A stretch of 64,000 nt of DNA from positions 868,001-932,000 of the forward strand of contig CAWFEN010000014.1 in the NCBI GenBank assembly GCA_963814865.1, in the 5' to 3' direction. The stretch comes from AP-15 sp963814865 (GTDB lineage Bacteria; Pseudomonadota; Alphaproteobacteria; ATCC43930; CGMCC-115725). The notes below the pieces were generated by a model that was not told the DNA's origin, made no database searches, and saw nothing but the letters and a program-made list of their open reading frames with translations. The position numbers were made by a program, and so were the translations under genes. Shown piece by piece: positions 50,368 to 58,829 of the stretch; positions within the stretch are counted from its first letter, which is position 1; each line of letters starts with the position of its first letter.

Positions 50368-51468
50368 ATGGATCGGCTCAATCACGGCCTGCTTATTCTC
50401 GCGCGCGAGGCGCGAGCCATAACGCAAGGTGAGCTTGCGTTCACCCTCTCGCTCACTCAGGGCACCCTGTCGAAATATGAGACAGGGATGCTGGAGCCGG
50501 CAGACGAGATTGTCGACGAAATCGCGAGGGCATTGGGCTTTCCAAGATCGTTTTTCTATCAGAACGACGACATCTACGGTTTTCCACCGTACCATTATCG
50601 CAAGCGGAAAAAGTTGTCTGCCAAAAGGCTCGGTCGAATATCAGCTGAAATGAACATCCGCCGTATGCACATCAAACAAATGTGCGTATCGTTTCCAAGA
50701 AACACAAATCGGTTCATCCCGGAATTTGACCCCGATGACTACCGAGGGAAGGGGAAGAAGTCCCTGACGACAGAGGATGCCGCGAGAGCGCTTCGTGAGA
50801 TGTGGATGCTGCCGCGAGGTCCAATTCCAAATATGGTTGAATTGCTTGAGGACAACGGGGCTATCGTTGTCCCGTGCGATTTTGGGACGGATTTATTGGA
50901 TGCATTAAGCCAACACATCGATGGAATGCCGGTACTTATTTATGCGAACGTCAACTCTCCGATGGATCGATTACGACTAACTCTCGCACATGAATTAGCG
51001 CACATGGTACTGCACACTACTACTCTCCGCGATGATGACCAGATGGAGGATGAGGCAGATGCTTTCGCTGGCGCATTCCTCTTACCGCCAGATGAAATAA
51101 AACCGCAGCTACGGCGCGGCGGCCTCGATTTGCGCCATCTTGCAAATTTAAAGCGCTATTGGAAGGTGTCTATGGCCGCCATAGCGATGCGCGCTGACCG
51201 TCTGAAATTGGTTACTCCATATCAAACGAAATCTTTTTTTATGGAGATGGGGCGATTGGGGTTCCGAAAGCGCGAGCCGCACGAGCCGCCGCGCGAAGAG
51301 CCGAGGTTATTGAGAGAGATGATTTCCTTTCATCGAAATAAGCTCGGGTACTCTACGGCGCAGATGTGCAAGCTCTTGCATCTGTCTGAATCGGAATACG
51401 GAGAGATGTACGGGGTGAACCTCTTCGGCACGCCGCCGCCCCGGCCCCAGTTACGCCTCGTAAAATGA
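50368..51468 (+). CDS. HTH (XRE) - ImmA/IrrE metallopeptidase fusion protein
   Basis: 366 residues. An N-terminal Cro/CI helix-turn-helix (AREARAITQGELAFTLSLTQGTLSKYE, in two pieces about 11-38) is followed by a linker. The ImmA/IrrE zinc-peptidase domain has HELAH with the preceding RLRLTLA and the downstream Glu in EDEADAFAGAFLLP. Such proteins cleave repressors (ImmA for ImmR, IrrE for DdrO) or act in toxin-antitoxin-like pairs. ATG 50368 follows GAGGTC. Codon use is more AT-rich than in neighbouring host genes, consistent with transfer. Confidence 0.9.
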   Translation: MDRLNHGLLILAREARAITQGELAFTLSLTQGTLSKYETGMLEPADEIVDEIARALGFPRSFFYQNDDIYGFPPYHYRKRKKLSAKRLGRISAEMNIRRMHIKQMCVSFPRNTNRFIPEFDPDDYRGKGKKSLTTEDAARALREMWMLPRGPIPNMVELLEDNGAIVVPCDFGTDLLDALSQHIDGMPVLIYANVNSPMDRLRLTLAHELAHMVLHTTTLRDDDQMEDEADAFAGAFLLPPDEIKPQLRRGGLDLRHLANLKRYWKVSMAAIAMRADRLKLVTPYQTKSFFMEMGRLGFRKREPHEPPREEPRLLREMISFHRNKLGYSTAQMCKLLHLSESEYGEMYGVNLFGTPPPRPQLRLVK

Positions 51469-51478
51469 TCCTTCGTGC

Positions 51479-51507
51479 TTGACCGCTATGGCATGGTGCG
51501 CTATGAT
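51479..51507 (+). promoter_or_regulatory. Sigma-70 promoter of the IS1-type transposase
   Basis: TTGACC (51479-51484), a 17-base spacer, TATGAT (51502-51507). The transposase ATG is at 51515, seven bases after the -10, so the transcript is probably leaderless. Alternatively transcription could reach the gene from the peptidase promoter. Confidence 0.65.
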
Positions 51508-51514
51508 GCGCGGC

Positions 51515-52411
51515 ATGAACAAGCTCTCTGTCGCCAAGCGCGCTCACATCCTCTCGCTGCTTTGCGAGGGATCGTCCATGCGGGCGATCACGCGGGTTAC
51601 CGGCGTTTCGCTCAACACCGTGACCAAGCTGCTGATCGATGCTGGGAAGGCTTGCGACGCCTATCACGATGAGCATGTGCGGGGAGTGAAAGCGATCCGT
51701 ATCCAATGCGATGAGGTTTGGGCTTTTTGCTACAGCAAGCAACAGAATGTCGCGACCGCGAAGGCCGCGCCGGAAGGCGCTGGCGACGTTTGGACATGGA
51801 CCGCACTTGAAGCGTCAAGCAAGCTTCTGGTCAGCTACATGGTCGGCGGGCGGGACAGCGAATACGCGCTGGCGCTAATGGACGATCTGCGCGGCCGACT
51901 GGCAAACCGCGTTCGATTAACGACCGATGGGCATCGCGCGTACCTCAACGCGGTCGAGGAAGCATTTGGCGATGACATCGACTACGCGCAGCTGGTCAAG
52001 CTGTACGGCGAAGCCCCACATCCTCCGGGTCGTTACAGCCCCGCCGAGTGCATCGGCTCGCGCAAAGAGACGATTACCGGAAAGCCCGACAAAGCGCACG
52101 TCAGCACGTCCTACGTCGAACGCAGCAACCTTTCGATCCGTATGCACATGCGCCGATTCACGCGGCTGACGAATGCGCATAGCAAGAAATTCGAGAACCA
52201 CGGATGGGCCGTGGCGCTTCATGTCATGTTCTACAACTTCGTCCGCATACACTCGACGCTTCGCACGTCGCCCGCGATGGCAGCGGGCGTGTCGGATCGG
52301 CTTTGGGAAATGTCCGATATCGTGGCGCTGATAGACGCTCGTGAGGAAGCGCCAAAACGGCCAACGACATATCGGAAGCGCGGCGCGGATGCGGCGGCAA
52401 TTTCAAACTGA
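51515..52411 (+). CDS. IS1-type DDE transposase
   Basis: 298 residues. An N-terminal HTH (MRAITRVTGVSLNTVTKLL) is followed by a DDE domain: first Asp in IQCDEVWAF, second in LTTDGHRAYL, and Glu in SYVERSNLSIRM. The conserved GDVWTWTALEA and RFTRLTNAHSKKFENH fit rhizobial IS1-family transposases. The stop codon lies inside the right terminal repeat, as in compact IS elements. No frameshift is needed, so it looks functional. Confidence 0.9.
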   Translation: MNKLSVAKRAHILSLLCEGSSMRAITRVTGVSLNTVTKLLIDAGKACDAYHDEHVRGVKAIRIQCDEVWAFCYSKQQNVATAKAAPEGAGDVWTWTALEASSKLLVSYMVGGRDSEYALALMDDLRGRLANRVRLTTDGHRAYLNAVEEAFGDDIDYAQLVKLYGEAPHPPGRYSPAECIGSRKETITGKPDKAHVSTSYVERSNLSIRMHMRRFTRLTNAHSKKFENHGWAVALHVMFYNFVRIHSTLRTSPAMAAGVSDRLWEMSDIVALIDAREEAPKRPTTYRKRGADAAAISN

Positions 52412-52420
52412 GGCAGTACC
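52400..52420 (-). repeat. Right terminal inverted repeat
   Basis: Ends CAAACTGAGGCAGTACC; perfect inverse of 49391-49411. The transposase stop codon falls within it. Confidence 0.9.
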
Positions 52421-52424
52421 GATT

Positions 52425-52451
52425 GGTAGTGTCCTAATTAGAGACACTACC
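52425..52451. repeat. Palindrome at the transposon's right flank
   Basis: GGTAGTGTC (52425-52433) and GACACTACC (52443-52451) form a perfect 9-bp stem with a 9-base loop. It overlaps the right target duplication and could be a terminator, an old element end or a preferred target. Confidence 0.6.
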
Positions 52452-52555
52452 TTCCGCTTGCCGCAGCGGCGACGATTAAATTGCCATAATCGCATCTATG
52501 CTAGGCCCTTTGACGGTGCCCGGGATCGGGTGCCGTGACCGCGAAGGAGATGACT

Positions 52556-53014
52556 ATGCCTGTAAATTTCCTGCAAAAACAGGTGGGGAGGGACGCGCGA
52601 GGGCGCTTTGCCAGGGGTCGGTCGGGCAATCCCGGCGGGCGGCCGCCGGGTGCGCGCAACGAGGCGACACGCACCGCCGAGCTGTTGCTCGACGGCGAGG
52701 CCGCGGCGCTGACCAGGAAGGCCGTCGCGCTCGCCCTCGACGGCGATCCCGCGGCGTTGCGGCTCTGCCTCGACCGCATCATCGCGCCGCGCCGCGGCCG
52801 GCCGGTACGGCTCGATCTGCCGCCGGTCGAAAGCGCCGCGGATCTCGGCCGCGCGATGGCGGCGATCACCACGGCAGCGGCACTCGGCGCAGTCACCCCC
52901 GAGGAGGCCGCCGAGCTCGCCAGGGTCGTCGAGATCTTTGTCCGGGCGGCCGAGACCAGCGATTTCGAAAGGCGGTTGCGGCAGCTCGAAGACGCCCGTG
53001 CCGCGGGCGCGTGA
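52556..53014 (+). CDS. DUF5681 domain-containing protein
   Basis: 152 residues. The N-terminal DARGRFARGRSGNPGGRPPGARN is the DUF5681 signature, usually a short DNA- or protein-contacting arm found in phage and integrated-element genes. The rest is alpha-helical. ATG 52556 has AAGGAG six bases before it; GTG 52535 upstream is an alternative. Its stop overlaps the GTG of the next frame. It sits next to the transposon and suggests this site is an accessory region. Confidence 0.82.
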   Translation: MPVNFLQKQVGRDARGRFARGRSGNPGGRPPGARNEATRTAELLLDGEAAALTRKAVALALDGDPAALRLCLDRIIAPRRGRPVRLDLPPVESAADLGRAMAAITTAAALGAVTPEEAAELARVVEIFVRAAETSDFERRLRQLEDARAAGA

Positions 53015-53482
53015 AGCTCGATTGGCCCGCCTTGCGGAGGCCGCGACACACGCCAATTCAGCCGAGGCCCGCACTCGCGCAGTGCTCGGGGCGTGGGCCA
53101 CGGTTTGTGCGGTCGTCCGCGATACGCTGCTGCGGTCGGGCATCGATCCGGCGTGCGCCCGTGCCTTGAGCCAGGCAGGCGGCTCCCTCGCCGGCCTCGG
53201 CGACACCCCCGAATTCCCGCGCGCTGGCGCCGACCGCCAGTCCAGTCGGTCGCCCAGGGGTGGGGCGCCCAGGGGGATGGGGCGACCGAGCCGCCCGGCG
53301 AACCCGCCGATCCCGACCCCGACGGCGCGGCAGGCATGTTCGCGGTAAGGATCGGCGACACGGCGCGGCGATTCCAGAACGGGGGCGGCGCGCCCGATTT
53401 CGCCAATGCCTCGCTGGCGGAATTGTTCGCCTGGTGTCTGGCGCGGGGGGCAAACGCCGGGATCGCCCTCGGCGGCTGCTGA
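53011..53482 (+). CDS. Hypothetical protein after DUF5681, two frameshifts
   Basis: Read across two missing-base shifts (near 53030 and 53215) it gives VKLDWPALRR, LAEAATHANSAEARTRAVLG to DTLLRSGIDPACARALS, and DGAAGMFAVRIGDTARRF to FAWCLARGANAGIALGGC. Total length is consistent with one gene of about 157 codons. No family is recognised. The GTG start overlaps the DUF5681 stop, suggesting coupling. It may also be a decayed gene. Confidence 0.4.
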
Positions 53483-53536
53483 TCGTCGCCAGGGAGAATG
53501 ACGCCGTGCGCAGCGCCATCCTCGGAACAACGGCGC

Positions 53537-55060
53537 TTAGTGGGTGGCGCCGAGATCGAACAATTTGTGGATCCGCTCGGAGAACCAGTTGGCCACACGA
53601 TTTGGCGGCATCGTCTTGTCGAGCTCGGCCGAGGCGATCAGCTGGCCCGCCGCCTGCCGCCGGGCGAGCGCGCGGCTCAGCTCCTGGGCGACTTGCGGCC
53701 GCGCCTCGAGGATCGGCGCCAGATCGTCCTTGGCCAGCGCGTAGAGGATGGCGGGCATGAGGGCCGAGATCCTGGCCGTGGCGGCCGCGCCGGTCAGCAG
53801 GCCGATCTCGCCGAAATGATCGCCCGGCCCCAGCCGCAGCAGCTCGATCTCGCCCTCGGATTCGTCGTGGGTCAGCGACAGCACGCCGGTCCCGACGATG
53901 AACAGCGATTGCAGCAGCATTCCGGGCTCGACCAGTACCTCGCCGCGATCCCAGGAATGCGGCTCCATCTTGGCGGCGACCGCCTGCCGTTCCTCCGCCG
54001 TCAGGCAGGCAAAAATCGTCAACAGATCGAGCGCCCTTTCGGCCCCTGTCCTCGCCTTCTGGATCGCGCCGCCCTGCCGAACCTGGTCGGGCGGGCTCCG
54101 CGGCGACGCCAGATCGACGCCGGCGGCTGTCGCGTGCCGGAAAATCAGGTCGAACAATTCATTCTGTGCCCGCCCGGCCGAGGCGAGATCTTCGCCGAAG
54201 AAGGTGATGTCGAATTCCGTGTACGCAGCGGTGATCGATTTCACCGTGATGGCCGGGGCCGGCGTTGCCAGGATCAGCCGGCAGCCCAATATCGCATGAT
54301 CGAGGATTTCGATGCCGGCTGCCGGCGATGCCCGAGCGTCGAGCTGGACGGTCACGGTCGCTCCGTGAACCCCGGAGGGCGAGCTGGCGTTGACGATCCT
54401 GGATTTGGCGATCGTGCTGTTCGGCACGATCGCCAGATCGCGCCGCGCGGTCAGGACATGCGTCGCGCGCCAGTTCATCTCGATGACCCGGCCATCGGTG
54501 CCGCCGTCGAGGCTGATCCAGTCGCCCGGCCGGTAGGGACGGCTGAAATTCAGCACGACGCCGGAAAACACGTCGCTCAACGTGCTCTGCAGCGCCAGCC
54601 CGAGGATGATGGCGATGGCGCCGGAGGTCGCGAGCAGGCCCTGGATCGGCAGGTCGAACACATAGCGGATGATGGCGAAGACGGCAGCGAGATAAATCAC
54701 GCCGGCGAGCAGGTCTTGAACCAGCTTACCCTCGCGCGGCCGATGCTCGGTGACGACGAAGGCGCGCAAAAAGCCGACCAGGAACCAGGCCGTCCAGAGC
54801 CACCATGCGATCTTCAACAACCCGTGGACCGCATCGCGGAACGGGGCGCCGGTCGAATGCAGCGGCTGATAGGGAACGACCTCGGCACGCAGCAGAACCA
54901 CCGTCAGAAGAACCAGGAACCCGACTCGCGCAATCGCCCGCCCGAGCGGATGTCTGCGGAACAAGAGGTGCGACAACAGCCCGCCCAGGACAAAAAGGCC
55001 GAGGGCGACCACCAGCTGGTCGCGCACCGCCGCCGCGATCGCAGCGGGAAGATCAATCAT
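53537..55060 (-). CDS. Mechanosensitive ion channel (MscS) with C-terminal cyclic-nucleotide-binding domain
   Basis: 507-residue inner-membrane channel. Four to five predicted helices precede the MscS pore and beta domain: GAIAIILGLALQSTLSDVFSG, then FSRPYRPGDWISLDGG. Residues about 340-470 form a CNB domain with the phosphate-binding segment GPGDHFGEIGLLTGAAATARI, where Glu and Arg are conserved. This architecture matches bacterial cyclic-nucleotide-gated channels. A cAMP-producing regulator is encoded at 22782-24032. ATG 55060 is used. Confidence 0.92.
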   Translation of the reverse strand: MIDLPAAIAAAVRDQLVVALGLFVLGGLLSHLLFRRHPLGRAIARVGFLVLLTVVLLRAEVVPYQPLHSTGAPFRDAVHGLLKIAWWLWTAWFLVGFLRAFVVTEHRPREGKLVQDLLAGVIYLAAVFAIIRYVFDLPIQGLLATSGAIAIILGLALQSTLSDVFSGVVLNFSRPYRPGDWISLDGGTDGRVIEMNWRATHVLTARRDLAIVPNSTIAKSRIVNASSPSGVHGATVTVQLDARASPAAGIEILDHAILGCRLILATPAPAITVKSITAAYTEFDITFFGEDLASAGRAQNELFDLIFRHATAAGVDLASPRSPPDQVRQGGAIQKARTGAERALDLLTIFACLTAEERQAVAAKMEPHSWDRGEVLVEPGMLLQSLFIVGTGVLSLTHDESEGEIELLRLGPGDHFGEIGLLTGAAATARISALMPAILYALAKDDLAPILEARPQVAQELSRALARRQAAGQLIASAELDKTMPPNRVANWFSERIHKLFDLGATH

Positions 55061-55230
55061 CGCGCCGCATCTCCGATCCTGGCTCGCGCGCTGCCGAGAT
55101 TAGGCGCTTGCGAGGCGCGAGGCGACGCCCGCCAAAAGCTCCCGGCGGCGCTGGCCGACGGCAGGAGTTGCGTCGGCGCCGGCACCGCGCGAAATTGCCC
55201 GCGGTCGGGAGAAGCCATCGGAGGAATGTC

Positions 55231-56190
55231 ATGAGGGCGCCAATCCGGCTGCTTCTGCTGCTGATCGCACTCGGACTGGGCGGGAATGCCTATGCAGCTT
55301 ACCCCGACCGGCCGATCCGCATCGTCGTGCCGTTTCCGCCGGGCGGCCCGGACGATGTCGTGGCACGCATCGTCGCGCCACAGCTCGGCGAGCGCCTCGG
55401 CCAGAAAATCGTCATCGACAATGTCGACGGCGAGGACGGCATTGTCGGCACGGCACTCGTGGCCAAGGCGGCGCCCGACGGCTATACCCTGCTGATCGCG
55501 CCGAGCTCGCACGCGATCCACCCCGGCACCTACCGCTCATTGCCCTACGATACCGAAAAGGCGTTCGCCCCGATTTCGCTGCTGGTGGCCGAGCCGTACG
55601 TCCTCGTGGTCAACCCGTCATTGCCGGTCGATTCGGTCGAGGACCTGATCGCCTACGCCAAGGGCCACCCGGGCAAGCTCCATTATGCCTCGGCCGGCGC
55701 CGGCGGCCCGAGCAACCTCGCCTTCGAGCTGTTCAAGATCACGACCGGCACCGACATCATCCATGTTCCCTTTGGCGGCGGCGGTCCGGCGCTGGCCGCT
55801 GTCGCCGCCGACAAGGCGCAGATCATGCTCGCGCCGATCCTCGCTGCGGTGCCGATGATGCATGACGGGAGGCTGCGCGCGCTCGCCGTCAGCAGCGCAC
55901 GTCGCGCCGCGGCGGTGCCCGAGCTGCCGACCATCGCCGCGACGCTGCCCGGTTTTACCGCGGTGGCGTGGGCCGCGGCATTGGCGCCGGCCGGCACTCC
56001 CCGAGCGGTGATCGCTCGTCTCAACACCGAGTTCGACCACATTGTCCACGAGCCCGAAATCGTCGCGCGCCTCGCCGCGATCGGCGGCGAGCCGGTAGGC
56101 GGCCCGCCCGCCACCCTCGCCGCGGTCATCCGAGAAGAGATCCCGCGATGGATCGGGGTCGCCAAGGAGGCCGGCGTGCGCGCCAACTGA
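55231..56190 (+). CDS. Tripartite tricarboxylate transporter binding protein (TctC/Bug family)
   Basis: 319-residue periplasmic binding protein with a signal peptide (MRAPIRLLLLLIALGLGG, cleavage after AYA). Family segments are YPDRPIRIVVPFPPGGPDD, LVAKAAPDGYTLLIAP and VPFGGGGPALAA. Orphan Bug proteins are common in environmental proteobacteria and bind carboxylates or aromatic acids. There are no TctA/TctB genes here. ATG 55231 follows GGAGGAATGTC. Confidence 0.92.
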   Translation: MRAPIRLLLLLIALGLGGNAYAAYPDRPIRIVVPFPPGGPDDVVARIVAPQLGERLGQKIVIDNVDGEDGIVGTALVAKAAPDGYTLLIAPSSHAIHPGTYRSLPYDTEKAFAPISLLVAEPYVLVVNPSLPVDSVEDLIAYAKGHPGKLHYASAGAGGPSNLAFELFKITTGTDIIHVPFGGGGPALAAVAADKAQIMLAPILAAVPMMHDGRLRALAVSSARRAAAVPELPTIAATLPGFTAVAWAAALAPAGTPRAVIARLNTEFDHIVHEPEIVARLAAIGGEPVGGPPATLAAVIREEIPRWIGVAKEAGVRAN

Positions 56191-56253
56191 CGCTTGCGGG
56201 TGCGCAGCGGCGGCGGTCCCGCCCCTTTCACCCGCCCCTTTCACCCGCCCCTT

Positions 56254-56865
56254 TCAATAGAGCCGCGTGCGGTAGCTTTCGGCGGTCTGGCGCTCGGCCT
56301 CTTCCGGATCGATGCCGCCGATCTGCTCGGCGATGATGCGGCCGAGCGGCGGCCACATGCCGCGCTTGACATGCTTTTCCGGGTTCCACAGATCGGAGCG
56401 GATCAGCGCCTTGCCGCAATGGAAATAAATCTCTTCGGCCGCCACCAGTATCCCGCTGCGCGGCACCTTGCCGTTGACCGCCAGCGGTTCGAGCACGGCC
56501 GGATCCGTGGTGACGCTGGCCCGCCCGTTGACGCGCAATGTCTCGTTGACGCCGGGCACGAAAAAGATCAGCCCGACCCCGGGCCGGGCCAGCAGGTTGC
56601 CGAGCGTGTCGATGCGGTTGTTGCCGAGCCGGTCGGGGATCAGCAGGGTCATGTCGTCGACGACCTGGACGAATCCCGGCGCGTCGCCCTTGGGCGAAGC
56701 GTCGCAGCGGCCCGCCGGGTCGGCCGAGGCGATCACTAAAAACGGCGACAGCGCGATGAAATTGCGGCAATGCCGGTCGAGCCGGGTCAGCTGCTTTTTG
56801 ACCGCCCGTTCGCTTGGCTCGCCATAGATTTCGCGCAGCAGCTGCGGGTTTTCGATCGTATCCAC
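56254..56865 (-). CDS. Pyridoxamine-5'-phosphate-oxidase-like FMN-binding protein
   Basis: 203-residue split-barrel flavoprotein of the MSMEG_1061-type group. Typical segments are FIALSPFLVIASADPAG, CDASPKGDAPGFV, LLIPDRLGNNRIDTLGNL and VGLIFFVPG. No PdxH-type catalysis is implied; relatives reduce or detoxify small molecules. The GTG start at 56865 follows GAGGAG. It is divergent from the crotonase at 57016. Confidence 0.87.
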   Translation of the reverse strand: MDTIENPQLLREIYGEPSERAVKKQLTRLDRHCRNFIALSPFLVIASADPAGRCDASPKGDAPGFVQVVDDMTLLIPDRLGNNRIDTLGNLLARPGVGLIFFVPGVNETLRVNGRASVTTDPAVLEPLAVNGKVPRSGILVAAEEIYFHCGKALIRSDLWNPEKHVKRGMWPPLGRIIAEQIGGIDPEEAERQTAESYRTRLY

Positions 56866-57015
56866 CGCTCGTCTCCTCGCTGAAAGCAGCGTAACTATGC
56901 ACGAAACCGGGCGGCCGCTCCACCGTCTTTGGCCGGCGGCGCGTATCGGCCGGCGAATGGCATCGGGAGGGCCCGCAGTGCACAATCGCACGACACCGGC
57001 GGCGGCCGGAACGCG

Positions 57016-57825
57016 ATGAGCGCGAACCGCTTTCGCGTCGAGTACCGGAACGTGCCGACCGGCGGCCGCCTTGCATGGCTGACGATTGCCAACGAGGCCA
57101 GGCTCAACAGCCTCAACCGGGCGCTGATGCGCGAGATCGTCGCGACCATGGCCGGGCTCGCCGCCGATCCGGAACTGCGGCTGGCGATCCTGACCGGCGC
57201 CGGCGGCCGCGCCTTTGCCGGCGGTGCCGATATCGATGAGATCGCCGCGCTCGATCGCGATTCGGCGCGCGCTTTCATCACCCTCGTCCATCGCTGCTGC
57301 GATGCGTTTCGCCGTCTGCCGGTGCCGGTTATCGCCCGCATCGACGGCTATGCGCTCGGCGCCGGGCTCGAGCTCGCCGCCGCCTGCGATCTGCGGGTCG
57401 CCAGCGAGCGCTCGGTCTTCGGCATGCCTGAGGTCGCGATCGGCATCCCCTCGGTCGTCGAAGCGGCGCTGCTGCCGCGGCTGATCGGCGAGGGGCATGC
57501 CCGCCGCCTGCTGCTGACCGGCGAGACCGTCGATGCGCAGCAGGCGCTCGCCTGGGGTCTCGTCGATCGGGTGGCCCCGGCAGACGCGCTCGACGAGGCG
57601 GTCGAGCGGCTGGCACGGCCGATCCTCGCTGCCGGGCCGCGCGCGATCCGCCTGCAGAAATCGCTGATCCTCGATTGGGAGGAGTTGCCGGCCGGCGCGG
57701 CGATCGAGCGCGGCATCGAGGTTTTCGTCAGCGCCTTCGACAGCGACGAACCGGCGCGGATGGCCGGTGCCGCACGTGCCCGGCTCGCCGCGCGCAAGCA
57801 GCATCGGCAAGGGAGTGTCGAATGA
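57016..57825 (+). CDS. Enoyl-CoA hydratase
   Basis: 269-residue crotonase with both catalytic glutamates of the classical hydratases: GAGLELAAACDLRVASE and MPEVAIGIPS. The oxyanion segment is FAGGADIDEIAALDRD. It hydrates trans-2-enoyl-CoA in fatty-acid or aromatic beta-oxidation. ATG 57016 is chosen; GTG 56979 is not in the same context. RadC follows on the same strand. Confidence 0.92.
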   Translation: MSANRFRVEYRNVPTGGRLAWLTIANEARLNSLNRALMREIVATMAGLAADPELRLAILTGAGGRAFAGGADIDEIAALDRDSARAFITLVHRCCDAFRRLPVPVIARIDGYALGAGLELAAACDLRVASERSVFGMPEVAIGIPSVVEAALLPRLIGEGHARRLLLTGETVDAQQALAWGLVDRVAPADALDEAVERLARPILAAGPRAIRLQKSLILDWEELPAGAAIERGIEVFVSAFDSDEPARMAGAARARLAARKQHRQGSVE

Positions 57826-57886
57826 CGCCCTGTTGACGATCCCGGTGTCAGCTTCGGCGATCGGTGTGCCGAAGGCGGGGCGTTGG

Positions 57887-58816
57887 ATGCCTCTCTCGAT
57901 TGTTGAAGAGGACGGCCACATCGCGGTCCGCAGTCCCTATCATCCCAACTTCCCGGCGAGGGCCCGCGGTCTCGGCGGAAGATGGGACGCCGCGCGGCGC
58001 GTGTGGGTGTTCGATGCGCGCGACCACGATCGCGTGAAGTCGCTGTGCGACGAGATATACGGCGCAGACGGGATGGCATATGGCACACTCCCCGATGCAA
58101 TGGGGCGCGGCGGGAACAGGAACCAATTCGCCGATGCGGCGGGGGCGGTGCCGCATTATTACGGTCACCGCCAGCGGCTGCGGCAGCGGTTGGTCGACGC
58201 CGGGGCCGAGAGCCTGCCCGATTACGAGCTGCTCGAAATGCTGCTGTTCGCCGCCAACCCGCGCGGCGATGTGAAGCCGCTGGCAAAGGCGCTGCTCGCG
58301 CGCTTCGGCGGCTTTGCCGAGACGGTGAGCGCCGTCCCCGATGCGCTGTTCGAGGCCGGGCTGAACCTCGCCGGCATTGCCGCGTTGAAGTCGGTGCGCG
58401 AGGCGGCGCTCAGGCTGATGCGGTCGGAACTACAGGAGCGCCCGGTCGTCAACTCGTGGGACAAGCTGATCGATTATTGCACCGCCCAGGTCGCGCACAA
58501 CACGGTCGAGGAGTTCCACATCCTGTTTCTCGACCGCAAGAACGTGCTGATCAAGCACGAGCGCCAGCAGCGCGGCACGGTCGACCATACCCCGGTCTAC
58601 ACGCGCGAGGTGGTCAAGCGCGCGCTCGAGCTCGGCGCCTCGGCGCTGATCCTGGTGCACAACCACCCCTCGGGCGACCCGACCCCGTCCAAGGCCGATA
58701 TCGCGGTGACCCAGGACATCAAAAAGGCGGCCGCCCCGCTCGGCGTCGTCCTGCACGACCATGTCATCATCGGCCGCAACAGCCACACCAGCCTGCGCGA
58801 CCTCGGGCTGATCTGA
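57887..58816 (+). CDS. radC: RadC-family JAB-domain protein fused to an N-terminal GGRWD-type domain
   Basis: 309 residues. The C-terminal part is RadC: helix-hairpin-helix-like region (YGHRQRLRQRLVDAG to LARFGGFAE) and the JAB/MPN metal motif ILVHNHPSGDPTPSKAD with an upstream Glu. Residues 1-62 form a separate domain (PARARGLGGRWDAARRVWVF) similar to stand-alone alphaproteobacterial HARP/DUF5710-like proteins. No stop or frame break separates them. RadC function in repair is unclear. ATG 57887 follows GGCGGGG. Confidence 0.87.
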   Translation: MPLSIVEEDGHIAVRSPYHPNFPARARGLGGRWDAARRVWVFDARDHDRVKSLCDEIYGADGMAYGTLPDAMGRGGNRNQFADAAGAVPHYYGHRQRLRQRLVDAGAESLPDYELLEMLLFAANPRGDVKPLAKALLARFGGFAETVSAVPDALFEAGLNLAGIAALKSVREAALRLMRSELQERPVVNSWDKLIDYCTAQVAHNTVEEFHILFLDRKNVLIKHERQQRGTVDHTPVYTREVVKRALELGASALILVHNHPSGDPTPSKADIAVTQDIKKAAAPLGVVLHDHVIIGRNSHTSLRDLGLI

Positions 58817-58829
58817 GGATTAGCGAGAG

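Larger units (their letters stand above)
49391..52420 (+). mobile_element. IS1-type transposon carrying passenger genes
   Basis: A 3.03-kb unit bounded by a perfect 21-bp terminal inverted repeat and an 8-bp near-perfect target duplication. A simple IS of this family would be about 1 kb, holding only the transposase. Here about 2 kb upstream of the transposase hold a small basic protein, an unknown protein and an HTH-ImmA/IrrE peptidase. No second copy of the terminal repeat occurs inside, so it moves as one unit. The 49.8-51.4 kb cargo is visibly more AT-rich than the host DNA. Confidence 0.85.

Noticed and set aside
49391..52420. Composite transposon with two flanking IS copies
   Set aside because: Only one transposase gene and one pair of terminal repeats are present.
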